Positions 23,598-33,691 are shown, counted from the first letter of the stretch. The stretch: DNA of 35,527 bases from an uncultured Bacilli bacterium (GCA_944369075.1 CALVXK010000011.1:1-35527); one strand, 5' to 3'. The notes: a model not told the origin generated them from the letters alone. Made by a program: numbers and translations.

Positions 23598-26483
23598 TTA
23601 ATTTCTATTAATAACAGAAAGTTCAGAATCTTTTTTTACATAGATCTTAGAAGGATTAAATGTAGCATAACTTGCTTCATCAATATTTAATGTAGCTTTA
23701 TATGTTCCATCATCATAGACATAAACTTGATAATAAGATCTACCTTCAACTTGTTCTCCGCTATCAACAAATTTAACGTTCTTTAAGGTTAATGTTGCAT
23801 CATAGTTATATGAAGTTGTACTTGTATCACCTACAACAATTGCACTATAAGGAACAGCATTACCTGAACCCCAGTTTCCATCTTCATAAAGTTCATCTCC
23901 ACTATAAGTATGACTATGAGCAATAGTTGAATCACTAATAGTAACATTACCACCTCTCACAATAAGGCTTTGTTTTGTTCCTTCAATATAAGAGTTATTT
24001 TTAATATTAACATTAGCATTAACACTTACTAACATTGCCATTGAATCGTTTGTACCTGCTGCATCTGAGCTTCCATCGGTAATAATCTTACTATTATCGA
24101 TGTTGATATTAACGTTAGTAACTTTTTCGCCTAAAGCTGCATTTGTACCAATAGCAGTCGAACCAGCTTTTATAGTTGAATTAATAATGTTTACAGTTGA
24201 ATCTTTACTGCTTATAGCGATTCCTGTAGTTTTTGCTTCGAGAGTTACATTCTCTAATGTTAATTCTCCACCAGTATATGTTTCATCATTGTATACGCCT
24301 AAACTAGCAAAACTAGAATCACTTTTTGAGATAATTTTACCATTTTTTATAGTAATTTTACTTCCTTGGGTAACAGCTAAACCAGTTTTTCCTGGCATAG
24401 TAACTTTTAATGTGTGGTCATCTAAATCAATGACTTTTTCTGAAGGATAAGCTTTTGTAAAACCATATAATTGGTCTACAGACATATCTTGAGTTAACTT
24501 AAAATATGTACCTGGAGACTTAATTGCATTTTGGAGGGCAATCCCATTAGTAACAATCAATGGATCTTCTGCAGTGTTAGAACCTCCGGCAAATTCGACA
24601 GTTGAACCTTTTTTTGATAAAAAATCATCGACTTCGCCATTATCATTTAAATATAATTTTGAATAATATACCCCATTGTGATATACGTTTTCTTGAGGCT
24701 CTTTATCTAATAGATTGATGATTGAGTTTTGATTTTTATAAATATTTGCTTCACTAAATTTACTCCATGTTGTTGAATCAATATTTAATGTAGCAGTATA
24801 TTCATCACTTTCGCCATACATATAAATATCATATGGCTCAGTTCTATCGGCTCTGGTAGTTGTTTCTCCTTCACCTTCACTAGATTTAATATCTGTTCTT
24901 GCATAACTGACATTTTTCATTGTTAAAGATGCAGGACCTGGATAAGCACTTGTAGATTTATCGCCAATAACAATACCAGCAGTAGCTACTCTATTTCCAT
25001 CTCCATCTTTATCACCATAATGGTTAGGATCATCGTTAAATGTTGAATCACCAGTATCAGTTGGTTTATAGAAATAACCAGCTTCGTATTCTAATGTAAC
25101 ATTATCTAAAGTAACATCACCTGCTCTTACTATTAAGGCTTGTCTTTGACCTTTAATAGTTGAATTAGAAATATTAACTGTTGCAGGAATATTAACCATA
25201 AAGCCTACGTTATCATGAGAAGCTGCCTCAGCAATAAAGGATGAATTAGTAATATCTATATTGACGTTTTCGATTTGATTATCTTTAAATAATGATGCAT
25301 TAGTTGAAAATGGCATTGCGCTATCTTTAATATGAACACCATCCATCTTTATGTTAATATTTTTAACTTCTTTAACACCTTGATTTGCACCTGGACCAAC
25401 AACGATTCCAAAAGAATTAATATCGACGTTTTCAAGAGTTAAATCTGCATCATTATAAACAAATAATCCACCATTAGTGCCAATTGTTCCATTCTTTATG
25501 GAAACAGAAGAACCATCTAAAGCAGTTAATGCTTGGCTAGAATTTAAAGTCTTTTCACTTAAATCAAGAACAATATTTTTATCTTTATCGTTAGTTCCGA
25601 CTAATAAAGTAGAAACTGTTAAACTATCTCCTTCAACACCACTTAACGAGAAATACATTGTATCTTCATCTTGTTGAGCAGAAGCTATTTTAGATAATTG
25701 ATCATCAGTTTTAATAATTAAAGGATCATTTTCTTCACCAGTACCATCTTCAAATTCAGGAGCATTTTCTACTTTACTATTTAAATCAGGAACAAATTCA
25801 CCTACTGCGTTAAAAGTACCTGAATATCTAGTACCATCGACATAAGCACTATCACCTAATTCACTTAAATTCTTGAAAGAAGCAGCAATTACATATCCTC
25901 CTTCTTTCATAGTAATAGATTCTGAAACAACAACGTTTGTTGTTTCATCTAAACTAAATGTTAAAGATGAAGTATTACCATCTTTGTCAACTACTTCTAA
26001 TTTATCTAAATAATATTCACTATTTGGATAAGCATTAACTGTAAATGTAGTACCAACTACACCACTGCCAATAGATGTCGTTAAATATCCGCCTTCTGTA
26101 GGTAAGATAGTATTAGACCAAGCAGTTTGCCCATCTTGACCATCAGAGCCATTTGATCCATCACTTCCGTCCTCACCGTCTTCGCCTTTAATATTCATTA
26201 CTAAAGTCCAAGTGCCATTTTCTTTTTGATAAAGATCACCTGTTTTAGAATCGATATAAATATCAGAATCTTTTCCTAAAGTATCTTCTGGTTTACCTTC
26301 TCCAGTTAAAATTAAAGAGCCATCTTGTCCATCTTCCCCATTTTCTCCAGCAGGACCTTGAGGACCAACAGGGCCTTGTTCACCTTGAGGACCTTGAACA
26401 GGTTCATTATTACATGAAGTTATGCCCATACCGACGATTGAACATAAAGCAACTAAACTTAATAATAATTTTCTTTTTTGCAT
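23598..26483 (-). CDS. Large surface lipoprotein, paralogue with T14 promoter
   Basis: This 961-residue protein starts at 26483, preceded by CGAGGT. An ATG 30 bases further upstream is not supported by spacing. Signal peptide and lipobox (I-T-S-C), collagen-like G-P-Q-G/G-P-A-G triplets, the T-G-D-L-Y insert and a second G-S-D-G run repeat the plan of the protein at 209-3481, with near-identical DNA over the first ~110 codons. The motif pair F-E-D-G-T-G-E-E-N-D-P-L and F-A-G-G-S-N-T-A-E-D-P-L opens two beta-helix-like domains. In both, a Q-A/S-L-I-V-R-x-G-x-V-T strand recurs. The body is clearly diverged from its paralogue, so the two would present different surfaces. It is probably an adhesin or glycan-binding surface protein. 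Function is inferred. Confidence 0.9.
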   Translation of the reverse strand: MQKRKLLLSLVALCSIVGMGITSCNNEPVQGPQGEQGPVGPQGPAGENGEDGQDGSLILTGEGKPEDTLGKDSDIYIDSKTGDLYQKENGTWTLVMNIKGEDGEDGSDGSNGSDGQDGQTAWSNTILPTEGGYLTTSIGSGVVGTTFTVNAYPNSEYYLDKLEVVDKDGNTSSLTFSLDETTNVVVSESITMKEGGYVIAASFKNLSELGDSAYVDGTRYSGTFNAVGEFVPDLNSKVENAPEFEDGTGEENDPLIIKTDDQLSKIASAQQDEDTMYFSLSGVEGDSLTVSTLLVGTNDKDKNIVLDLSEKTLNSSQALTALDGSSVSIKNGTIGTNGGLFVYNDADLTLENVDINSFGIVVGPGANQGVKEVKNINIKMDGVHIKDSAMPFSTNASLFKDNQIENVNIDITNSSFIAEAASHDNVGFMVNIPATVNISNSTIKGQRQALIVRAGDVTLDNVTLEYEAGYFYKPTDTGDSTFNDDPNHYGDKDGDGNRVATAGIVIGDKSTSAYPGPASLTMKNVSYARTDIKSSEGEGETTTRADRTEPYDIYMYGESDEYTATLNIDSTTWSKFSEANIYKNQNSIINLLDKEPQENVYHNGVYYSKLYLNDNGEVDDFLSKKGSTVEFAGGSNTAEDPLIVTNGIALQNAIKSPGTYFKLTQDMSVDQLYGFTKAYPSEKVIDLDDHTLKVTMPGKTGLAVTQGSKITIKNGKIISKSDSSFASLGVYNDETYTGGELTLENVTLEAKTTGIAISSKDSTVNIINSTIKAGSTAIGTNAALGEKVTNVNINIDNSKIITDGSSDAAGTNDSMAMLVSVNANVNIKNNSYIEGTKQSLIVRGGNVTISDSTIAHSHTYSGDELYEDGNWGSGNAVPYSAIVVGDTSTTSYNYDATLTLKNVKFVDSGEQVEGRSYYQVYVYDDGTYKATLNIDEASYATFNPSKIYVKKDSELSVINRN

Positions 26484-26511
26484 AATTAAATTACCTCGTT
26501 TGATGGAACTC

Positions 26512-26540
26512 ACTCTATCTCAAAAAAAAAAAAAACGCAA
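26512..26540 (-). promoter_or_regulatory. Candidate phase-variable promoter, spacer contains T14
   Basis: On the reverse strand: -35 TTGCGT (26535-26540), a 17-bp spacer of 13 T plus GAGA, and -10 TAGAGT (26512-26517), with the start codon 28 bases on. The A/T run at 26522-26535 is 14 long. Upstream bases (AAACTAGC..., AGCCTTGCG) are shared with the promoter at 3506-3535, so the whole promoter is homologous and the run differs by one base. Confidence 0.6.
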
Positions 26541-26657
26541 GGCTCCAGGCTAGTTTAAAAGAAAATTAGTCACTTTTAGACATAATAAAAACTAAATAAC
26601 TACGTTTAGTAGGTATTTAGATAAATTATTAGAATTTAATTAACTAGGTATTACTAC

Positions 26658-27134
26658 TTATTTAATTAATGAATCAAGTACTTTAATCATATTAGTAGCA
26701 TCTTCTTTAGATTTAACTTTATCATTAGCATAAATGATAATACCTTCTTCATTAATTAAATAAGTAGTTCTAATAATACCTTTATATTTTCTTCCATACA
26801 TTGATTTTTCTTTATATACATCATAATCTTCTAACATTTTAGTAGATTCATCACTTAAAAGAGTAAAAGGTAAATCATATTTAGATTTAAAATTAATATG
26901 AGATTTAACTCCATCTTTACTTACTCCTATTACTATTACGTTATATTTATTAATCAATGTATCATAGTTATCTTTATAGTTAAGTGCTTCTAAGGTGCAA
27001 CCACTAGTATTATCTTTTGGATAAAAATATAAAATTATCTTTTTACTTAATTTTAATAATGAAGAAAGTGAAACTTCTTCATTATTATCGCTTAGTAATT
27101 TAAATTCTTTTGCTTTACTACCTACTTCTAACAT
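26658..27134 (-). CDS. bcp: Peroxiredoxin, Bcp/PrxQ type
   Basis: A 158-residue thioredoxin-fold peroxidase that reduces peroxides using a thiol donor in the cytosol. The active-site region reads Y-F-Y-P-K-D-N-T-S-G-C-T-L-E-A with peroxidatic Cys46. The family usually has T-P-G-C, here T-S-G-C. No second Cys is visible five residues on (E-A-L-N-Y), so it is a 1-Cys type form. G-V-S-K-D and the later L-L-S-D-E-S match the family. GAGGT precedes the ATG. It lies 40 bp downstream of a HAD hydrolase on the same strand, probably in one operon. Confidence 0.92.
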   Translation of the reverse strand: MLEVGSKAKEFKLLSDNNEEVSLSSLLKLSKKIILYFYPKDNTSGCTLEALNYKDNYDTLINKYNVIVIGVSKDGVKSHINFKSKYDLPFTLLSDESTKMLEDYDVYKEKSMYGRKYKGIIRTTYLINEEGIIIYANDKVKSKEDATNMIKVLDSLIK

Positions 27135-27174
27135 TATTTTTACCTCACTTATATATTTATATTAGCATTTATAT

Positions 27175-27879
27175 TTATAAATTATTCTCTATTATTATTT
27201 GGTGAACTACATTAATTAATTCATCAAATGAATTAATTTTATATCTAGGATTAATAATATTTCCAAATCCATAAGATGCATATATAAAGAAAGAAGAATC
27301 TACTTTTAATGTTTCTATTTCATCTTTTTTAGTATCACCAATATAAATAATATATTTAATATTATACTTATCTTTAAGTATTTTAATATTTTCATGCTTA
27401 TCTTTTAATGTATCTCCAGCACATAAATGATCTAAAAATATATTATTTAGATTAAATAAATCTAAATAATTTTCAATATATCCTTTTTCAGCATTAGATA
27501 CTAAAAATAGATTAAAATATTTATTTAATGATTTTAATATATCTAATTCATTATCATAAAGTTTAGGTAAAAGGTGTTCTTTATTATTCTTAATATAATC
27601 TATTTCATCTTTTACCATCTCTTTAAATATTTTTAATCCTTCTTCTTCATTATATTTATCTTTAAATATAAGTTTTACTGTTTCTAATGGTGTAAGTCCC
27701 ATAAATGATTTCACTTCTTCTTCATCTATTTCTTTACTTATATTTAATCTTTTAAATGTAAGATTATATGAATTAGTTAATAAGTTTATAGCATCCCAAA
27801 GTGTACCATCTAGATCAAAAAATAATGCTACTTCATTCTTTTCTTTATAACTCTTACTTATATTATTACTTAATTCCAT
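27175..27879 (-). CDS. HAD-superfamily phosphatase (phosphoglycolate phosphatase-like)
   Basis: A 234-residue protein. Motif I F-F-D-L-D-G-T-L-W-D (Asp nucleophile at about residue 22), motif II L-V-S-N-A (about 130), a Lys in K-D-K-H-E, and motif III I-Y-I-G-D-T-K-K-D-E (about 181) are all present. A helical cap lies between motifs I and II, as in subfamily I HADs such as Gph or beta-phosphoglucomutase. The substrate is unknown. AAAGGAAG precedes the ATG. It is probably co-transcribed with the peroxiredoxin gene downstream. Confidence 0.88.
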   Translation of the reverse strand: MELSNNISKSYKEKNEVALFFDLDGTLWDAINLLTNSYNLTFKRLNISKEIDEEEVKSFMGLTPLETVKLIFKDKYNEEEGLKIFKEMVKDEIDYIKNNKEHLLPKLYDNELDILKSLNKYFNLFLVSNAEKGYIENYLDLFNLNNIFLDHLCAGDTLKDKHENIKILKDKYNIKYIIYIGDTKKDEIETLKVDSSFFIYASYGFGNIINPRYKINSFDELINVVHQIIIENNL

Positions 27880-28025
27880 TTATCTTTAACTTCCTTTATT
27901 TAACTAAAAAAATTTTAACTTAACTAGTATATCAATTTTTTAATTTTAAATGCACCAAAACTAGTTCTAACTTCTCTTATTAAATATACTTTATATACTC
28001 CTAAAAGGTATAAAGATTATTCTCC

Positions 28026-28073
28026 ATATATCTAAAGAGGGCTAGCTTTGTTGCTAGTCCTCTTTAGATATAT
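28026..28073. terminator. Strong bidirectional terminator hairpin
   Basis: The arms 28026-28046 and 28053-28073 form a 21-bp stem with only one G-T pair and a 6-nt loop (TTTGTT). AT-rich flanks occur on both sides. It lies about 50 bp beyond the stop of the DUF3737 gene and before the HAD gene promoter. Confidence 0.85.
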
Positions 28074-28123
28074 TAATCTTAAATAAGTTACCACGTCTAA
28101 ACTATTTACCTCGCGGAAATTTA

Positions 28124-29020
28124 TTATTTAGATAAATAAGATATTTCACAATCAAATGGATATTTAGAATCATCAGTTTTAATTATTTCTTTAATCTTTC
28201 CATTATTCATTAAAATCTTACCACTTCTAACATTTTTAATAGAGTCTATATCTCCATTAATACTTGCATCGACATCGCTATATTCAAATGATAAATCAGT
28301 ATCAATCATTTCACAGTTAACTAGCTTTAAGTTATTAGCGTAACATAAAGGTTGAGTTCCAATAATCTTACAATTAATAAATGTAAGATTATTGGAATAC
28401 CATCCTAAATATTCTCCTTTAACAATACTATCTTTTACTACTACATTATTAGTATGCCAAAAAGCATCTTTAGTATCTAAATTAGAATTAGTAATCTCTA
28501 AATTATTAATGTATTGGAAAGAATATTTACCTTTAAAGTTAATATTATTTAATTTTATGTTATTTCCTTCAAAAAAGAGATATTCTCCTTCAATAGTTAA
28601 ATTAGTTCCATTAATATTTGATGATTTCCATCCAAATTCATTAGAAGATATTTCTAGATTATCTAATAAGATATCTTCACATTCTCTTATAGCTTTTATT
28701 CCAAGTAATTTAGAATCTTTAATTACAATATTTTTTGAGTACCATAAAGAGGCTCTAGTATTTACACTTAAGGTAGAATCTTTAATTAATAAATCTTCAT
28801 CGTGCCATAAAGGGTAACGAAGATCTAAAAAAGATGATAAAAGAATTATCTTTTTACATTCTTTTAAAGCACTTTCTCCATCTTCTATTCCTTCTACTCT
28901 AATATTATTTAAAATAGTTTTATTTAAACCATATAAAGCTCTTTCTTCACCATATCTTTTGTTTTCAATCAAACTAAATTCTTTCTTATATTTTTCTAAA
29001 TCTTTAATATCTAACATCAT
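28124..29020 (-). CDS. DUF3737 family protein (beta-helix)
   Basis: A 298-residue protein made of repeating short strands (for example N-L-E-I-T-N-S-N-L, N-V-V-V-K-D-S-I-V, N-L-T-F-I-N-C-K-I), the pattern of a right-handed beta-helix. E-R-A-L-Y-G near the start, R-Y-P-L-W-H and the W/F-H-T-N-N and W-Y-S-N-N turns match DUF3737, a cytosolic family of unknown function often found in Firmicutes. There are two adjacent ATGs; AAAGG is spaced for either. The promoter is of MerR type with a 19-bp spacer and the same dyad as the RibD-like reductase promoter, so it is probably controlled by the MerR regulator at 32773. Confidence 0.9.
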   Translation of the reverse strand: MMLDIKDLEKYKKEFSLIENKRYGEERALYGLNKTILNNIRVEGIEDGESALKECKKIILLSSFLDLRYPLWHDEDLLIKDSTLSVNTRASLWYSKNIVIKDSKLLGIKAIRECEDILLDNLEISSNEFGWKSSNINGTNLTIEGEYLFFEGNNIKLNNINFKGKYSFQYINNLEITNSNLDTKDAFWHTNNVVVKDSIVKGEYLGWYSNNLTFINCKIIGTQPLCYANNLKLVNCEMIDTDLSFEYSDVDASINGDIDSIKNVRSGKILMNNGKIKEIIKTDDSKYPFDCEISYLSK

Positions 29021-29042
29021 ACTTATTTACCTTTACGTGATA

Positions 29043-29073
29043 ATATTAATACCTAAACCTAAGTTTAGGTCAA
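29043..29073 (-). promoter_or_regulatory. MerR-type promoter of the DUF3737 gene
   Basis: On the reverse strand: -35 TTGACC (29068-29073), a 19-bp spacer, -10 TAATAT (29043-29048). The spacer carries the dyad CCTAAA-CTTAGG-TTTAGG, overlapping the -35. Spacers of 19 bp with a central dyad are the hallmark of promoters untwisted by MerR-family activators. The start codon follows 22 bases later. Confidence 0.75.
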
Positions 29074-29168
29074 GCCTTAAATTGAATTAATTTATATTAC
29101 TATTATTCTTACTTAAAATAAATTAATATACATAAGACTTTTATTTATTACTATGTTAAAATTTACCT

Positions 29169-30224
29169 ATGAATAAACCAAAATTAAAAATAAATATGTA
29201 CGCTAAAGGCTTAAACATTAAAGGCCAAGGTGTAGGTTCAAATTTTTTCGAACAAGTTGATTTAGTTAAAAAAATTGTTAGTTTAGAAGTAAGTATTAAT
29301 GGGAATAATCCTTCTAAATATGATATTAATCATTTTCATACAGTTAATCCTACTTTATATTTAAAATATCGTAAAAAGAATATCAATATATGTTACGTTC
29401 ATTTTATTCCAGATCCTAATGATGGTAGTTTAAAAATGCCTAAATGGATGTTTAATATCTATTCTAAATATGTAAGAAAGTTTTATTCTAAAGCTGATGA
29501 AGTAATTGTAGTTAATCCTTATTATATTAATGATTTAGTAAATAAACTTAATTTAAATAGAGATAATATCACTTACATACCTAACTATGTAAGTGATAAG
29601 AAATTCTTTAAAATAGAAGATAAAGAATTACTTAACAAAGTAAAAGATGAATTTAATATACCTAAAGATAAGTTTATTGTTTTAGGAGTAGGTCAAACCC
29701 AAACAAGAAAAGGAGTATTAGATTTTGTTGAAGTTGCTAAAAAACATAAAGATAAATACTTTATTTGGGCTGGAGGATTTTCTTTTGGAAAAATAACTAG
29801 TGGATACGAAGAGATTAAACAAATAATGGATAATCCTCCTAGTAATGTTAAGTTTTTAGGAATAATAGATCGTAGTAGAATGAATGAAATATTTAATATT
29901 TCTGATATCTTATTTCTTCCTTCATATCAAGAACTTTTCCCTGTTACATTACTTGAATGTATAAATGTTACTAAACCATTTGTAGTAAGAGATTTAGATT
30001 TATATAAAGATATATTCTTCTCTCCTTATATCGTAGGACATAATAATGATGAATTTAGTGATCTAATCACTAAATTAAGTACTGATAAAAATTTCTACTT
30101 AAAAGGTGTTGATTACTCTAAAGAAATAAAAGAATTCTATAGCGAAAAGAATGTTAAGAAGTTATGGGAAGATTATTATTTTAGAATCTATAATAAATAT
30201 CCTAACAAGCATCATTCTAAATAA
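29169..30224 (+). CDS. Glycosyltransferase family 4 (GT-B fold)
   Basis: A 351-residue protein. The N-terminal half has G-Q-G-V-G-S-N-F-F-E-Q-V and Y-V-H-F-I-P-D, then V-V-N-P-Y-Y-I-N-D. The C-terminal half has G-V-G-Q-T-Q-T-R-K-G (nucleotide-sugar binding loop), F-L-G-I-I-D-R, D-I-L-F-L-P-S-Y-Q-E-L-F-P-V-T-L-L-E-C, which is the E-x(7)-E region of GT4 enzymes. It probably transfers a hexose to a lipid or polymer; relatives in wall-poor Firmicutes glycosylate diacylglycerol, but that is only a possibility. There is no Shine-Dalgarno. TGTTAAAAT, an extended -10, places the expected transcription start at the ATG, so the mRNA may be leaderless. Confidence 0.88.
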   Translation: MNKPKLKINMYAKGLNIKGQGVGSNFFEQVDLVKKIVSLEVSINGNNPSKYDINHFHTVNPTLYLKYRKKNINICYVHFIPDPNDGSLKMPKWMFNIYSKYVRKFYSKADEVIVVNPYYINDLVNKLNLNRDNITYIPNYVSDKKFFKIEDKELLNKVKDEFNIPKDKFIVLGVGQTQTRKGVLDFVEVAKKHKDKYFIWAGGFSFGKITSGYEEIKQIMDNPPSNVKFLGIIDRSRMNEIFNISDILFLPSYQELFPVTLLECINVTKPFVVRDLDLYKDIFFSPYIVGHNNDEFSDLITKLSTDKNFYLKGVDYSKEIKEFYSEKNVKKLWEDYYFRIYNKYPNKHHSK

Positions 30225-30379
30225 AAGAATTGTTATTAATGATTAAATTAAATTTATTAATATACCGATTTCTGTCACTTAATAGACAAAATAGAACTAA
30301 ATTTTAAGTGTTTATTAAAAATTTTTAAAATTTATTAAAATTTTTGTTGCTATTTAATATAAAAAATTGATAGAATGCC

Positions 30380-30586
30380 CATGCTTAACAAAGGTTAATA
30401 GTTTGTTAAGTGTCCATATCGGACTCCAAACTTGATTTATAAGTTATTCGATAGTTATACAACTCTTCTTTACTCACTAAACTGTATATGTCGAATAAAA
30501 TGTAAAATCAAGTGAACCCACTTTAGTATTAGAAATTTATTCTTAAAGAAAATAGGCCATCCTGATCAGATGGTCTATTTTCTTTT
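30380..30586 (+). ncRNA. Candidate structured RNA, family not identified
   Basis: A promoter-like TTGCTA, 18-bp gap, TAGAAT is followed by three nested structures. Hairpin 1 is CTTAACAAA/TTTGTTAAG (30384-30410). Hairpin 2 is GTCC/GGAC (30412-30424). The long hairpin 3 closes with ACTTGATTT/AAATCAAGT (30430-30513) and has an inner TTATTCGA/TCGAATAA stem (30444-30498). It ends in a strong terminator at 30545-30585. No protein frame or ribosome binding site fits. The size (~200 nt) and long interrupted hairpin recall 6S RNA, but no diagnostic sequence is visible. It lies in the gap between the glycosyltransferase and groEL genes, which are convergent. Confidence 0.5.
30545..30585. terminator. 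Bidirectional terminator between candidate RNA and groEL
   Basis: AAAGAAAATAGGCCATC and GATGGTCTATTTTCTTT form a 17-bp stem (one mismatched or wobble pair) with loop CTGATCA. T-runs flank it on both strands, so it can stop the + strand RNA and the reverse-strand groESL transcript. Confidence 0.88.
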
Positions 30587-30626
30587 ATCAAGGAGTTATA
30601 CTATGGAACACTATTCTTTAATTTAA

Positions 30627-32258
<1,632 letters not shown>

Positions 32259-32269
32259 CTATTAAGTTA

Positions 32270-32536
32270 TTACTTAATAACTGCGATAATATCTTCATCT
32301 TTAATTAAAAGATATTCTTCGTCATTTTCTTCATATTTAGTAGTTGAATATTCTTTAAAAATAACTTTAGCTCCTTTAACAAGCTCTTTATTTTTAACTT
32401 CACTACCTACTTCAATAATATTTGCAACGTTTCCTTCATCTTTCTTAGTTGTTGAAAGAATAATGGAACCTACTTTCTTTTCTTCTTTAATTTCGCCTTT
32501 TTTTAATAAACAATAATTATTTAATGGTTGAATCAT
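32270..32536 (-). CDS. groES: Co-chaperonin GroES (10 kDa)
   Basis: An 88-residue protein starting I-Q-P-L-N-N-Y and ending L-L-I-K-D-E-D-I-I-A-V-I, the expected GroES fold ends. G-S-I-I-L-S marks the mobile-loop region, which is a little shorter and more Lys/Glu-rich than in well-studied GroES. It caps the GroEL ring. GGAGG precedes the ATG. It is the first gene of the groES-groEL operon, with a CIRCE operator 44 bp upstream of the start. Confidence 0.95.
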   Translation of the reverse strand: MIQPLNNYCLLKKGEIKEEKKVGSIILSTTKKDEGNVANIIEVGSEVKNKELVKGAKVIFKEYSTTKYEENDEEYLLIKDEDIIAVIK

Positions 32537-32579
32537 ATTTCAAATCCTCCTTTAAACTATATTAATTGTAATCATCTTT

Positions 32580-32606
32580 TTAGCAAATGCAAGAGAAGAG
32601 TGCTAA
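32580..32606 (-). promoter_or_regulatory. CIRCE operator (HrcA site) of groESL, one arm degenerate
   Basis: TTAGCAAAT (32580-32588), nine spacer bases, GAGTGCTAA (32598-32606). The consensus is TTAGCACTC-N9-GAGTGCTAA, so the right arm is perfect and the left arm has three changed bases at its inner end. The position ahead of groES supports HrcA heat-shock repression. Confidence 0.85.
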
Positions 32607-32721
32607 ATATTTTTATATCGATATTTAGTTCTATTTAATTTATACGATAATATCGATATTTATTTGTTTTTGATTAACAAAAAATATTTTTTTCATATTT
32701 TTAAATTACTTTAAATTTTAG

Positions 32722-32752
32722 TAGACCTGAAGTAAGGTTTATATTTTATAAT
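32722..32752 (+). promoter_or_regulatory. MerR-type autoregulated promoter
   Basis: -35 TAGACC (32722-32727), a 19-bp spacer, -10 TATAAT (32747-32752). The spacer has CCTGAA-GTAAGG-TTTATA, a weaker version of the dyad in the two other promoters of the set. The start codon of the regulator is 20 bases downstream. Confidence 0.75.
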
Positions 32753-32772
32753 TAGAAAAACGAGGGAAAAAT

Positions 32773-33213
32773 ATGGAATATTCAATCGGACAAATCTCAA
32801 AGAAATTTAACTTAACTATATCTCAAATTAGATATTATGATAAAGAAGGATTACTACCTAATCTTCAACGTGTTAATGGAGTAAGAAAATTTGACGATAG
32901 CGATGTAGAAACAATCTTTTTAATCGAATGCCTTAAAAAATGTGGTTTACAAATTAAAGAAATAAAACAATTTGTTGAATGGACTAAAATGGGCGATGAA
33001 ACTATTGATTTAAGATTAGATTTTTTCAAGAAACAAGAACAAAAAGTTGAAAAAGAACTATCTGAACTTAATAAAGTTTTAGATATGGTTAAATATAAAT
33101 GTTGGTATTATCAAAAAGCCAAAGAATTAAATTCAATTACAAAACTTGAAGAAAAAAAGAAGGAAATTACTCCTTCTTCTATTCAAAATCTTTTTGATCG
33201 AGCTCATTCTTAG
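32773..33213 (+). CDS. MerR-family transcriptional regulator
   Basis: A 146-residue protein. The winged helix-turn-helix is at residues 1-70 (Y-S-I-G-Q-I-S-K-K-F-N-L-T ... I-R-Y-Y-D-K-E-G-L-L-P), followed by a dimerising coiled coil (about 76-120). Cys53 and Cys57 lie in I-E-C-L-K-K-C-G-L, where AdhR/NmlR-type members keep a redox or electrophile-sensing Cys. A thiol-stress signal is therefore plausible but unproven. It has an autoregulatory-type promoter with a 19-bp spacer, and two more promoters in this window share the dyad. Its 3' end overlaps that of the convergent flavodoxin gene by 4 bp. Confidence 0.92.
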   Translation: MEYSIGQISKKFNLTISQIRYYDKEGLLPNLQRVNGVRKFDDSDVETIFLIECLKKCGLQIKEIKQFVEWTKMGDETIDLRLDFFKKQEQKVEKELSELNKVLDMVKYKCWYYQKAKELNSITKLEEKKKEITPSSIQNLFDRAHS

Positions 33214-33680
33214 TCTTTAATTAAATCTAAGACTTCGTCTTTATCAAGTTTAAAGTTAAGCAAAACTGCTTTTTTAAAGTCTAAATTAGGATATTTTTCT
33301 TTTAAATGAGCTAAAGAATAATTAATTGGGCTTCCACCACTTGTTCCAAAAACAATAATTTTTTTGCCTTCTAAATTATAATTATCTAAAAAAGTATCAA
33401 TGATTCTTGGTTCAACTCCCCACCATATAGGAAAGCCAATAAAAATAGTATCGAAATCATCTAAATTTGATTTAAAAGGAACCATTTTTGGTCTAGAAGT
33501 TTCATCCATCATTTCTAAACTAGAACGAGATTTTTTGTTTCTCCAATCTAAGTCCAAACTAGTATATTTTTCTTCTGAGATAATTTCTTCTTCATGAGCA
33601 CCTAATAATGTTGCTAACTCATGTCCTTTTTCTTTAGTAACTCCATTAGCTGAAAAATAAGTAATTAATATTTTATTCAT
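33210..33680 (-). CDS. Flavodoxin-like protein
   Basis: A 156-residue protein. Opens with I-L-I-T-Y-F-S-A-N-G-V-T-K, the FMN phosphate-binding loop pattern of flavodoxins. F-I-G-F-P-I-W-W-G at about 95 and F-G-T-S-G-G-S at about 125 are the flavin ring-binding loops of the Flavodoxin_4 type. It would carry electrons or reduce quinone-like substrates. It lies 11 bp after the RibD-like reductase gene in one operon, driven by a MerR-type promoter, and converges on the regulator gene with a 4-bp overlap. Confidence 0.9.
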   Translation of the reverse strand: MNKILITYFSANGVTKEKGHELATLLGAHEEEIISEEKYTSLDLDWRNKKSRSSLEMMDETSRPKMVPFKSNLDDFDTIFIGFPIWWGVEPRIIDTFLDNYNLEGKKIIVFGTSGGSPINYSLAHLKEKYPNLDFKKAVLLNFKLDKDEVLDLIKD

Positions 33681-33691
33681 TTTTGCTACCT

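Noticed and set aside
24100..24450. Long + strand ORF opposite the second lipoprotein
   Set aside because: Antisense shadow of the repetitive beta-helix coding sequence; no ribosome binding site, and the composition mirrors the real gene.
26484..26513. Upstream ATG (26513) as start of the second large lipoprotein
   Set aside because: It would add ten residues before the signal peptide; CGAGGT is spaced for the ATG at 26483 and the paralogue starts at the matching codon.
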